Shown here piece after piece: positions 7,738 through 13,167 of a stretch of 13,896 nucleotides of DNA. Both the position numbers and the translations under genes were made by a program. Under the pieces are notes generated by a model. That model made no database searches. It was not told the DNA's origin and saw only the letters and a list, made by a program, of their open reading frames with translations. The stretch's first letter is position 1. Each line of letters opens with the position of its first letter. The DNA comes from an uncultured Burkholderiaceae bacterium (GTDB lineage Bacteria > Pseudomonadota > Gammaproteobacteria > Burkholderiales > Burkholderiaceae_C): NCBI GenBank assembly GCA_938022295.1, contig CALIDR010000236.1, positions 1 through 13,896 of the forward strand, given 5' to 3'.

Positions 7738-8742
7738 ATGCGCGTCGCCGTCTACAGCACCCGCCCCTACGACCGCGAGTACCTCGCCCGCGCCGACGCA
7801 CAGCGCCGGCACGACTTCGTGTTCCTCGACGTGCGGCTCGAGGCCGCGACGGCGGCGGCCGCCGACGGCGCGCAGGCGGTGTGCGTGTTCGTCAACGACC
7901 GCGTCGACGCCGACGTGCTGCGCGCGCTGCACGCCCGCGGCGTGCGGCTGGTGGCGCTGCGCTGCGCCGGCTTCAACCACGTCGACCTCGCCGCCGCGGC
8001 GGCGCTCGGCATCGCCGTCGGCCGGGTGCCCGAGTACTCGCCGCACGCGGTGGCCGAGCACACAATGGCGCTCGTGCTGGCGCTCGACCGCAAGATCCAC
8101 CGCGCCTACAACCGGGTGCGCGAAGGCAACTTCGCGCTCGACGGCCTGCTCGGCTTCGACCTCTTCGGCCGCACGGTGGGCATCGTCGGCACCGGGCGCA
8201 TCGGCAGCGCGTTCGCGCGCATCGCCGCCGGCTTCGGCTGCCGCGTGCTCGCGTCGGCGCGCCGCGTGAATCCCGAGTGCGAGGCGCTGGGCGTGCGCTA
8301 CGTCGAGCGCGACGAGCTGCTCGCCGCGAGCGACATCGTGAGCCTGCACTGCCCGCTCACGCCCGACACGCGGCACCTGATCGACGCCCGGGCGCTGGCG
8401 ACGATGAAGCGCGGCGCGATGCTCGTCAACACGAGCCGCGGCGCGCTCGTCGACACCCGCGCCGTGATCGGCGCGCTGAAGTCGGGGCGGCTCGGCAGCC
8501 TCGCGATCGACGTCTACGAGGAGGAAGGCGACCTCTTCTTCCGCGACCTGTCCGACGAGGTCATCCACGACGACGTGTTCGCGCGCCTGCTGACGTTCCC
8601 CAACGTGCTCGTCACCGCGCACCAGGCGTTCTTCACCGACGACGCGCTCGCGGCGATCGCCGCCACGACGATCGCCAACCTCGACGCCTTCGAAGCCGGC
8701 GGCCAGCCGCTGCACCCGGTGTCGGTCGAGCGGCTCGCCTAG
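7738..8742 (+). CDS. ldhA: Fermentative D-lactate dehydrogenase
   Basis: A 334-residue cytoplasmic NAD-dependent D-2-hydroxyacid dehydrogenase that should reduce pyruvate to D-lactate and regenerate NAD+. It resembles E. coli LdhA (329 residues) along its whole length: the start (MRVAVYST), CAGFNHVDLAAA, VAEHTMALVLALDRKIHRAYNRVR, the Rossmann loop GTGRIG at 151-156, SLHCPLTPDT, NTSRGALVDTRA, DVYEEEGDLFF, and a late HQAFFT. The catalytic set is intact: R234, E263 and H295, each one residue below the E. coli numbering (R235, E264, H296). The ATG at 7738 lies 36 bases after the SLC13 gene, with no clear ribosome-binding site. Lactate permease begins five bases after the stop, which strongly supports a role in lactate metabolism. 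No allosteric or regulatory extra domain is visible. Confidence 0.94.
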   Translation: MRVAVYSTRPYDREYLARADAQRRHDFVFLDVRLEAATAAAADGAQAVCVFVNDRVDADVLRALHARGVRLVALRCAGFNHVDLAAAAALGIAVGRVPEYSPHAVAEHTMALVLALDRKIHRAYNRVREGNFALDGLLGFDLFGRTVGIVGTGRIGSAFARIAAGFGCRVLASARRVNPECEALGVRYVERDELLAASDIVSLHCPLTPDTRHLIDARALATMKRGAMLVNTSRGALVDTRAVIGALKSGRLGSLAIDVYEEEGDLFFRDLSDEVIHDDVFARLLTFPNVLVTAHQAFFTDDALAAIAATTIANLDAFEAGGQPLHPVSVERLA

Positions 8743-8747
8743 CGGCG

Positions 8748-10250
8748 ATGGCGGGCGTGGCGCTCCCGGCGGCGCTCGCCGCGGCGCCGATCGCGGCGAT
8801 CCTGGTCGCGATGATCGGGCTGCAGTGGTCGGCCGCGCGCGCCGGGGCGGCGGCGCTGGTGCTCGCGGCAGGCCTCGCGCTGGCGGCGTTCGGCTTCGGC
8901 GACGGCGGCGCGCCGGCGGCCACCGTGCGCGCGTTCGCCGGCGTGGCGGCCGAGGGCGGGTTCCTCGCGTTCACGATCCTGTGGATCCTGTGGCCGGCGC
9001 TCGCCCTGCACCACCTGCAGCAGGAGCGCGGCGCGATCGAGACGCTGCGCCGCGGGCTCGCCGCGCTGACGCCGGCACCGGCGCTGCAGGCGCTGCTCGT
9101 GGGCTGGCTGCTGGCGCTGTTCTTCGAGGGCGCGGCCGGCTTCGGCACGCCGGTGGCGCTGGCCGCACCGCTGCTGGTGGGGCTGGGCTTCGCGCCGGCG
9201 ACGGCGGTCGTGCTCGCGCTGCTCGGCCACGCGGCCGGGGTGTCGTTCGGCGCGCTCGGCACGCCGGCGCTGGCGCAGGTCGCGCTGACCGGCCTGGACG
9301 CGGTCGAGATCGCGTGGCGCACCGCGCTGCTGCACGCGCTGCTCGGCGGCCTGCTGATGGCGTTCTTCGCCCGCACGCTGGCCGCGGCCGGCCACGCGCC
9401 GGGCCCCGGCTGGGCGGCGCTGGCGGCGGCAGGCTTCCTGCTGCCGAGCCTGGCGCTGGCGGCGCTGCTCGGCCCCGAGCTCGCGACGCTCGGCGGCGCG
9501 CTCGTGGGCGGCGCGCTCTTCGTCGCCGTGCTGCGCCGCCGCAGCAGCGGCGGCAGCGACACCGCGGGGCTTGCGCGGGCGCTCGCCCCCTACGCGGTGC
9601 TGGTGGCGATCGTGCTCGTCACGCGCGGGCTGCCGCCGCTGCGCGACACCCTCGGCGCGGTGACGATCGAGTGGCGGCTGTTCGAGGCCTACGGCGCGCG
9701 CATGCAGCCGCTGACCCATCCGGGCACGCTGCTGCTGGCGGCGCTGCTCGTCGGCGCGCGGTGGCAGGGCGTGCCGGCGCGCGCGGTGGGGGCCGCGCTC
9801 GCGCACGCGGCGCGCCGGCTGGTGCCGGTGACGGCGGCCTTGCTCGCGATGCTCGTGCTGTCGCGGCTGATGCTGCACGCGGGCATGATCGGCGCGCTCG
9901 AGCAGGCCGCGGTGCGCGGCGTCGGCGGCGCGTGGCCGTGGGTGGCGCCGGCGGTGGGGGCGCTCGGCAGCTTCGTGACCGGCTCGGCGACGGCGTCCAA
10001 CGTGCTCTTCACGTCGCTGCAGGCGCAGACGGCGGCCGCCCTCGGCCTGCCGGCGGCGGCGATCGTCGCCGCCCAGGGCTTCGGCGCCGCGGTGGGCAAC
10101 ATCGTGTGCCCGCACAACATCGTCGCCGGCGCGGCCACCGTCGGGCTGGCCGGGCGCGAAGGCGAGATCCTGCGCCGCACGCTGTGGCCGTGCGCGCTGT
10201 ACCTGGCCTCAGGCGGGGCGGTGGTCGCCGCCCTGCTCGCCGTGGCTTGA
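8748..10250 (+). CDS. lctP: Lactate permease (LctP family)
   Basis: A 500-residue inner-membrane protein with about twelve to fourteen hydrophobic helices. The LctP family signatures are clear: FFEGAAGFGTPVA at 125-137, GSFVTGSATASNVLF at 407-421, and QGFGAAVGNIVCPHNIVAGAATVG at 443-466. Members move lactate (and glycolate) with protons. Placed five bases after ldhA, it may release fermentation lactate or take lactate up when conditions change; direction is inference. It is about fifty residues shorter than E. coli LldP (551), with less sequence in the central loops but all signatures present. The ATG at 8748 was chosen because it is the first start after the ldhA stop and leads straight into the first helix. 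The last 42 bases overlap the end of the LapA-domain gene on the other strand. Confidence 0.92.
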   Translation: MAGVALPAALAAAPIAAILVAMIGLQWSAARAGAAALVLAAGLALAAFGFGDGGAPAATVRAFAGVAAEGGFLAFTILWILWPALALHHLQQERGAIETLRRGLAALTPAPALQALLVGWLLALFFEGAAGFGTPVALAAPLLVGLGFAPATAVVLALLGHAAGVSFGALGTPALAQVALTGLDAVEIAWRTALLHALLGGLLMAFFARTLAAAGHAPGPGWAALAAAGFLLPSLALAALLGPELATLGGALVGGALFVAVLRRRSSGGSDTAGLARALAPYAVLVAIVLVTRGLPPLRDTLGAVTIEWRLFEAYGARMQPLTHPGTLLLAALLVGARWQGVPARAVGAALAHAARRLVPVTAALLAMLVLSRLMLHAGMIGALEQAAVRGVGGAWPWVAPAVGALGSFVTGSATASNVLFTSLQAQTAAALGLPAAAIVAAQGFGAAVGNIVCPHNIVAGAATVGLAGREGEILRRTLWPCALYLASGGAVVAALLAVA

Positions 10251-10478
10251 ATCGGCCGGCCGCCGCGGCCAGATGCGCTTGGGCCGCACCAGCGCCGGCA
10301 CGAGCAGGCCGACCGCGAAGCCGGCCAGCGCCGTCAGCGCGAGCAGCAGGATCTGCGGCATCTCGATCGTGATCAGCAGGAAGTGCGTCTGCACCGGGGC
10401 GCGGTTCTGCGCGATCACGATCAGCAGCGCGACGACGAGCAGCAGCAGGGCGATCGGCTTGACGTACCGGATGTTCAT
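10209..10478 (-). CDS. LapA-domain (DUF1049) small membrane protein
   Basis: An 89-residue protein beginning MNIRYVKPIALLLLVVALL. It has two membrane helices (about 8-23 and 42-63) separated by the typical NRAPVQTHFLLITIEMPQ segment, and a basic and polar cytoplasmic tail (RPKRIWPRRPADSSHGEQGG). This is the layout of the LapA/DUF1049 domain, known from the E. coli protein that works with LapB in control of lipopolysaccharide assembly. No LapB gene is nearby, and isolated members are common, so a role in LPS control is only possible. The start at 10478 is set by the ribosome-binding site GGAGG (complement of 10484-10488). A candidate -10, TACGAT, lies on the minus strand at 10517-10512. The 3' end runs 42 bases into the lactate permease gene on the other strand. 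Confidence 0.85.
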   Translation of the reverse strand: MNIRYVKPIALLLLVVALLIVIAQNRAPVQTHFLLITIEMPQILLLALTALAGFAVGLLVPALVRPKRIWPRRPADSSHGEQGGDHRPA

Positions 10479-10619
10479 CGGGTCCTCCGTGCCGGCGGCG
10501 ACAATGCCGCGATCGTACGACCTCCCCGGACGCCGGAGGTTGCATCGCCGGCACGGCCGCGGCGGTGAACCCCGGCGCGGCGGCGGGGTCGCATGCGATT
10601 CGTGTCTTCGAGGAACCCC

Positions 10620-10961
10620 ATGCACATCCAGCTGAACACCGACAACCACGTCCACGGCGAGGAATCGCTCGCCGCGTGGGTCGAACGCGAGCTGAAGGAC
10701 AAGCTCGCGCGCTTTCGCGACCACATCACGCGCATCGAGGTTCACCTGAGCGACGTCAACGCCGCGCGTGCGGCCGGCCACGACAAGCGCTGCAAGCTCG
10801 AGGCGCGGCTGGCCGGCCGCCAGCCGGTGGCGGTGCAGCACGACGCGGCGAAGGTGGCCGAGGCGCTGCACGGCGCGGCCGACAAGCTCGCGCGCGCGCT
10901 CGACACCGCCCTCGGCCGCGCCAGGGACGCCCACGGGCGCGAATCGATCCGCGGCGCCTGA
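10620..10961 (+). CDS. HPF/RaiA-family ribosome-associated protein
   Basis: A soluble protein of 113 residues beginning MHIQLNTDNHVHGEESL. It looks like the N-terminal (S30AE) domain of ribosome-hibernation factors: a beta strand, a helix rich in charge (about 14-33), the ITRIEVHLSDVNA strand and loop (36-49), the DKRCKLEARLAGRQPVAVQH strands (55-74), and a long helix (75-104) with KVAEALHGAADKLARALD. Members bind the 30S decoding region and stop translation in stationary or energy-poor cells. It lacks the C-terminal dimerisation domain of long HPF, so it is a short form; some of the basic residues usual in E. coli HPF are not obvious, so ribosome binding needs testing. The start at 10620 is supported by GAGGAA at 10610-10615; an ATG at 10593 would add nine residues without a better site. 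It is divergent from the LapA-domain gene. Confidence 0.83.
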   Translation: MHIQLNTDNHVHGEESLAAWVERELKDKLARFRDHITRIEVHLSDVNAARAAGHDKRCKLEARLAGRQPVAVQHDAAKVAEALHGAADKLARALDTALGRARDAHGRESIRGA

Positions 10962-10967
10962 CCCCGG

Positions 10968-10997
10968 GCGGCCGGCGACGCGGCCGCCGGCCGCGTC
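10968..10997 (+). terminator. Two mutually exclusive hairpins after the HPF-type gene (possible terminator or attenuator)
   Basis: Six bases after the stop, GCGGCCGGC (10968-10976) pairs with GCCGGCCGC (10986-10994). The overlapping GACGCGGCC (10977-10985) pairs with GGCCGCGTC (10989-10997) around a three-base loop. Both are perfect nine-pair stems that share bases, so only one can form at a time. No T-run follows, so a standard intrinsic terminator is not shown. Confidence 0.4.
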
Positions 10998-11041
10998 GTC
11001 GCCCTTGCCAGCGCCCGTGGGCCGGCGCACCATCGGCACGA

Positions 11042-11058
11042 CGCCCCCGCCGGGGGCG
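11042..11058 (+). other. GC hairpin just upstream of the PEBP gene
   Basis: CGCCCCC (11042-11048) and GGGGGCG (11052-11058) form a seven-pair stem with a three-base loop. It ends eight bases before the ribosome-binding site GAGGA (11066-11070) of the gene starting at 11079. It could modulate translation or mark the end of upstream transcription; no direct evidence. Confidence 0.3.
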
Positions 11059-11078
11059 CGTGGCCGAGGACCGCACCG

Positions 11079-11546
11079 ATGGAGTTGCATTCGCCCGCAT
11101 TCGAACCGGGCGCCGAGATTCCGGTGCGCCACACCTGCGAGGGCGACGACGTCGCGCCCGCCCTGCGCTGGCGCGGCGTGCCGGCCGGCACCGCGAGTCT
11201 GGCCCTGATCGTCGACGACCCCGACGCCCCCGACCCCGCCGCACCGCGGACGACGTGGGTGCACTGGGTCGTCGTCAACCTGCCCCCTGCCGCGTCGGGC
11301 CTGCCCGAAGGCGGCCAGCCGCTGCCGCCCGGGGCCTACGTCGGGCTGAACGACTGGGGCCGCGGGAGCTGGGGCGGGCCTTGCCCGCCGGTGGGGCGCC
11401 ACCGCTACTTCTTCAAGCTCTACGCGCTCGACACCGTGCTGCCGGCGCTGCCGCGGCCGACGAAGGCCGCCGTCGAGCACGCGATGCGCGGCCACGTGCT
11501 CGCGACGGCCGAACTGGTCGGCACGTACCGCAAGCGCCACCCGTGA
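11079..11546 (+). CDS. YbhB/YbcL-family PEBP (Raf kinase inhibitor-like) protein
   Basis: A 155-residue protein without signal peptide, so probably cytoplasmic. It has the family pattern in order: LHSPAFEPGAEIPVRHTCEG (3-22), LALIVDDPDAP (41-51), TTWVHWVVVNLPP (58-70), and NDWGRGSWGGPCPPVGRHRYFFKLYALD (91-118). DDPDAP, the HW pair at 62-63, GPCPP (100-104) and HRY (108-110) form the ligand pocket known from phosphatidylethanolamine-binding proteins. Bacterial members bind anionic or phospholipid-like ligands, but their cellular role is unsettled. The ATG at 11079 has GAGGA at 11066-11070. Its stop TGA overlaps the GTG start of the next gene (GTGA at 11543-11546), so the two are probably translated together, although no functional link between a PEBP and a primase is known to me. 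Confidence 0.9.
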   Translation: MELHSPAFEPGAEIPVRHTCEGDDVAPALRWRGVPAGTASLALIVDDPDAPDPAAPRTTWVHWVVVNLPPAASGLPEGGQPLPPGAYVGLNDWGRGSWGGPCPPVGRHRYFFKLYALDTVLPALPRPTKAAVEHAMRGHVLATAELVGTYRKRHP

Positions 11547-12331
11547 TCGGCGCCGCGCTGGCCTACGCGGCGCGCGGCTGGTCGGTGATCCCGATGCAGC
11601 CGCGCGGCAAGCGCCCGCTCGTGGCCTGGCGCGAGTACCAGCAGCGCCGCGCCAGCGCCGACGAGATCCGGCACTGGTTCGCACGCTGGCCCGACGCCAA
11701 CGTCGGCATCGTCACCGGGCGCGTCTCGGGCGTCGTCGTGGTCGACGTCGACGTCCGCCATGGCGGGCCGGCGAGCCTGGCGCGGCTCGAGGCGCCGCAC
11801 GGCGGGTGGCCGCCCACCGTCGAAGCGATGACCGGCGGCGGCGGGCGGCACCTGTACTTCGCGCATCCGGCCGGCACGGTCGCCAACCGGGTTGCGATCG
11901 AGCCGGGCGTGGACCTGCGCGGCGACGGCGGTTGCGTCGTCGCGCCGCCGTCGGTTCACCCGAGCGGGCACCGCTACGCGTGGGTCGAAGGCCGCAGCCC
12001 CGGCGACGTCGCGCTGGCCGCATTGCCGCCGGGCCTGGTGGCCCTGCCCGCGCCGGGTCCGGCCGCCGGTCACCCACGGCAGTACTGGCGCGAGCTGATC
12101 CGCGCCGGCATCGACGAAGGACGGCGCAACGACACGATCGCGTCGCTCGCCGGCCACCTGCTGCGGCGCGACGTCGACCCCGACGTCGTGCTCGAACTGA
12201 TGCTGGCGTGGAACCGCACCCACTGCCGCCCGTCGCTGCCCGACGACGAAGTCGAGCGCGTCGTGCACAGCATCGCGCACCTGCACGAACGCCGCGCCGG
12301 CGACGCCGGCGCGCCGTTGCACGGGAGTTGA
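11543..12331 (+). CDS. Primase-polymerase (Prim-Pol, AEP superfamily) with PriCT domain
   Basis: A protein of 262 residues. The N-terminal part (about 1-175) is a bifunctional primase/polymerase domain: AALAYAARGWSVIPMQPRGKRPL (4-26), NVGIVTGRVSG, the metal-binding DVD at 68-70, GGGGRHLYF with H103 (98-106), and GVDLRGDGGCVVAPPSVHPSG (122-142) with D124. These correspond to the three catalytic motifs of archaeo-eukaryotic-type primases. The C-terminal part (about 191-248, GRRNDTIASLAGHLLRR to EVERVVHSIAH) resembles the PriCT_1 domain. It should make primers or extend DNA. There is no helicase domain and no helicase, integrase or phage gene beside it, unlike most relatives, which sit in plasmids, phages or integrative elements. 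The GTG start at 11543 overlaps the PEBP stop, and the domain begins directly after it. Codon use matches its neighbours, so any transfer is old. The FNR-like box at 12328-12341 overlaps its stop codon. Confidence 0.87.
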   Translation: MIGAALAYAARGWSVIPMQPRGKRPLVAWREYQQRRASADEIRHWFARWPDANVGIVTGRVSGVVVVDVDVRHGGPASLARLEAPHGGWPPTVEAMTGGGGRHLYFAHPAGTVANRVAIEPGVDLRGDGGCVVAPPSVHPSGHRYAWVEGRSPGDVALAALPPGLVALPAPGPAAGHPRQYWRELIRAGIDEGRRNDTIASLAGHLLRRDVDPDVVLELMLAWNRTHCRPSLPDDEVERVVHSIAHLHERRAGDAGAPLHGS

Positions 12332-12341
12332 TCTGGCGCAA
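12328..12341 (+). promoter_or_regulatory. Second FNR/Anr-like box with a well-spaced -10
   Basis: TTGATCTGGCGCAA matches TTGAT-N4-ATCAA at eight of ten positions and shares its first nine bases with the box at 3659. A possible -10, TAACCT, lies at 12363-12368. Its centre is 31 bases from the box centre, close to the spacing of class II FNR promoters, which would put the start near 12375. The right half also belongs to GGCGCAATGCGCC (12335-12347), another palindrome. The box overlaps the stop codon of the primase gene; no gene starts soon after it on this strand. Confidence 0.42.
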
Positions 12342-12375
12342 TGCGCCGCGGTGCGGGGCGGGTAACCTTCGCGTC

Positions 12376-12700
12376 GCCATCGTGCCGGGAGCGTTCGCCA
12401 CCGCCGCGTTCTTGGGCTGCATCCTGGGCCGTTCCCACGAGCCCGTTCGAGTGTGGTGCGTGAGCACCACGCAGCAGCTTCGGGGGGTGCTGGTGGCGCT
12501 GCGCAAGCGGGGCTTCCGGTGCGATGGTTCCCCCGCTTCGCGCCTGCGGCCGCCGGCGCGGCACCTCGCGCCGATCGGCTCGCCATCGTCTGCGATGGCC
12601 GTTCGCGCGCGCGCGGACTGCCCGCGCGTTGCGTGAACGGTGCCGGCTCGTCCGCCACGAGAGGCGGACCGCAGATACCGCAAGCGGTATGTTCGCGCCG
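12376..12700 (+). other. Gene-free, hairpin-rich stretch: candidate structured RNA or long 5' leader
   Basis: No frame here looks like a convincing protein. Six strong stems follow one another: 12451-12472 (nine pairs with one G-U, GTGA tetraloop), 12501-12543 (twelve pairs, one bulged C, 18-base loop), 12554-12573 (seven pairs), 12582-12599 (seven pairs), 12650-12669 (seven pairs, ACGAGA loop) and 12675-12690 (ATACCGC/GCGGTAT). Codon third positions are clearly less G/C-biased than in the genes nearby. It lies between a promoter-like FNR box and the cytochrome gene, so it could be a separate small RNA or the leader of the cytochrome message. It matches no riboswitch or RNA family that I can recognise. 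Either strand could be the functional one. Confidence 0.35.
12675..12690. promoter_or_regulatory. Palindrome ATACCGC-AA-GCGGTAT upstream of the cytochrome gene
   Basis: Two perfect seven-base arms separated by AA, centred 46 bases before the cytochrome ATG. The A/T ends are unusual for this DNA. Size and symmetry fit an operator for a dimeric repressor (TetR-like sites look similar), or simply a small RNA hairpin. No regulator gene is in view. Confidence 0.35.
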
Positions 12701-12728
12701 CGTTCGTCACATCGCCCCGGAGGTTCCG

Positions 12729-13145
12729 ATGCCGCTTCTCGCCGTTCTGTGGCCCACCCTCGCCGCCGCCGGGCTCGCCCTGGCCGCCGACGGCGCGCGC
12801 GCACAGATGAGCGGCCAGCAGGTCTACGAGACGTCGTGCGCGTCGTGCCACGCCACCGGTGTGGCCGACGCGCCGAAGTTCGGCGACAAGGCCAAGTGGG
12901 CGAAGCTGATCGAGGAGCCGCAGGCGCAGCTGACGGCGCATGGCTGGATCGGCGTGCGCGCGATGCCGCCGGTGGGCGGCAACGCGAACCTCAGCCTCGA
13001 GGAGTTCTCGCGCGGCGTGGCCTACATGGCGCGTGCCGCCGGCGCCCGCTGGGCCGACCCGGACGCGCAGATGATGGCGGCGATCAAGGACGAGATCATC
13101 AAGCGCATCGAGGAAGTCCGGCGCGCCGGCGCGAAGCTGCCCTGA
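12729..13145 (+). CDS. Periplasmic monohaem cytochrome c (c5-like)
   Basis: A protein of 138 residues with a signal peptide (MPLLAVLWPTLAAAGLALAADGARA, probable cleavage after residue 25), so exported to the periplasm. It has one haem-attachment motif, CASCH at 37-41, followed by ATGVADAPKFGDKAKWAKLI, as in c5-type cytochromes. The likely axial methionine is M79 in RAMPPVGGN, and the domain closes with EEFSRGVAYMAR (91-102). About 36 further residues (103-138, ADPDAQMMAAIKDEIIKRIEEVRRAGAKLP at the end) form a charged helical extension that is not part of the usual fold. It probably carries electrons to a terminal oxidase or reductase; the partner is not in the window. The ATG at 12729 is set by GGAGG at 12719-12723. 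It converges on the acyltransferase gene, 22 bases away, where a small stem (GGCTG/CAGCC, 13160-13173) sits. Confidence 0.9.
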   Translation: MPLLAVLWPTLAAAGLALAADGARAQMSGQQVYETSCASCHATGVADAPKFGDKAKWAKLIEEPQAQLTAHGWIGVRAMPPVGGNANLSLEEFSRGVAYMARAAGARWADPDAQMMAAIKDEIIKRIEEVRRAGAKLP

Positions 13146-13167
13146 GGGCACCGCGCGCGGGCTGGCG

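Noticed and set aside
1612..8715. Very long open frames on the minus strand opposite the transporter and ldhA genes (over 800 to 1,400 codons)
   Set aside because: They lie exactly opposite well-supported genes and their translations are rich in R, H, Q, A and E repeats without domains. This is the usual effect of G/C third positions on the opposite strand.
6480..8747. Upstream extension of the lactate permease frame through ldhA and the SLC13 gene
   Set aside because: The extension is R/A/G-rich nonsense in the shadow of two real genes; protein-like sequence starts only at the ATG at 8748.
10521..10539. Hairpin CCTCC ... GGAGG between the LapA-domain and HPF-type genes
   Set aside because: Only five outer pairs with an uneven inner part; not strong enough to call a regulatory element.
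12604..12615. Short alternating CG run (six repeats), a possible Z-DNA tract
   Set aside because: Short alternating CG runs are common in DNA of this composition, including inside the acyltransferase gene, so nothing specific can be claimed.
12382..12636. Possible small protein of 84 residues (GTG start) containing CVSTTQQLRGVLVALRKRG
   Set aside because: No ribosome-binding site, weaker third-position bias than neighbours, no recognisable domain, and the frame runs through several strong stems. It remains a weak possibility if homologues were found.
12453..12728. N-terminal extension of the cytochrome c frame by 92 residues
   Set aside because: The signal peptide begins at the ATG at 12729, which has a good ribosome-binding site; the extension would bury the signal peptide.
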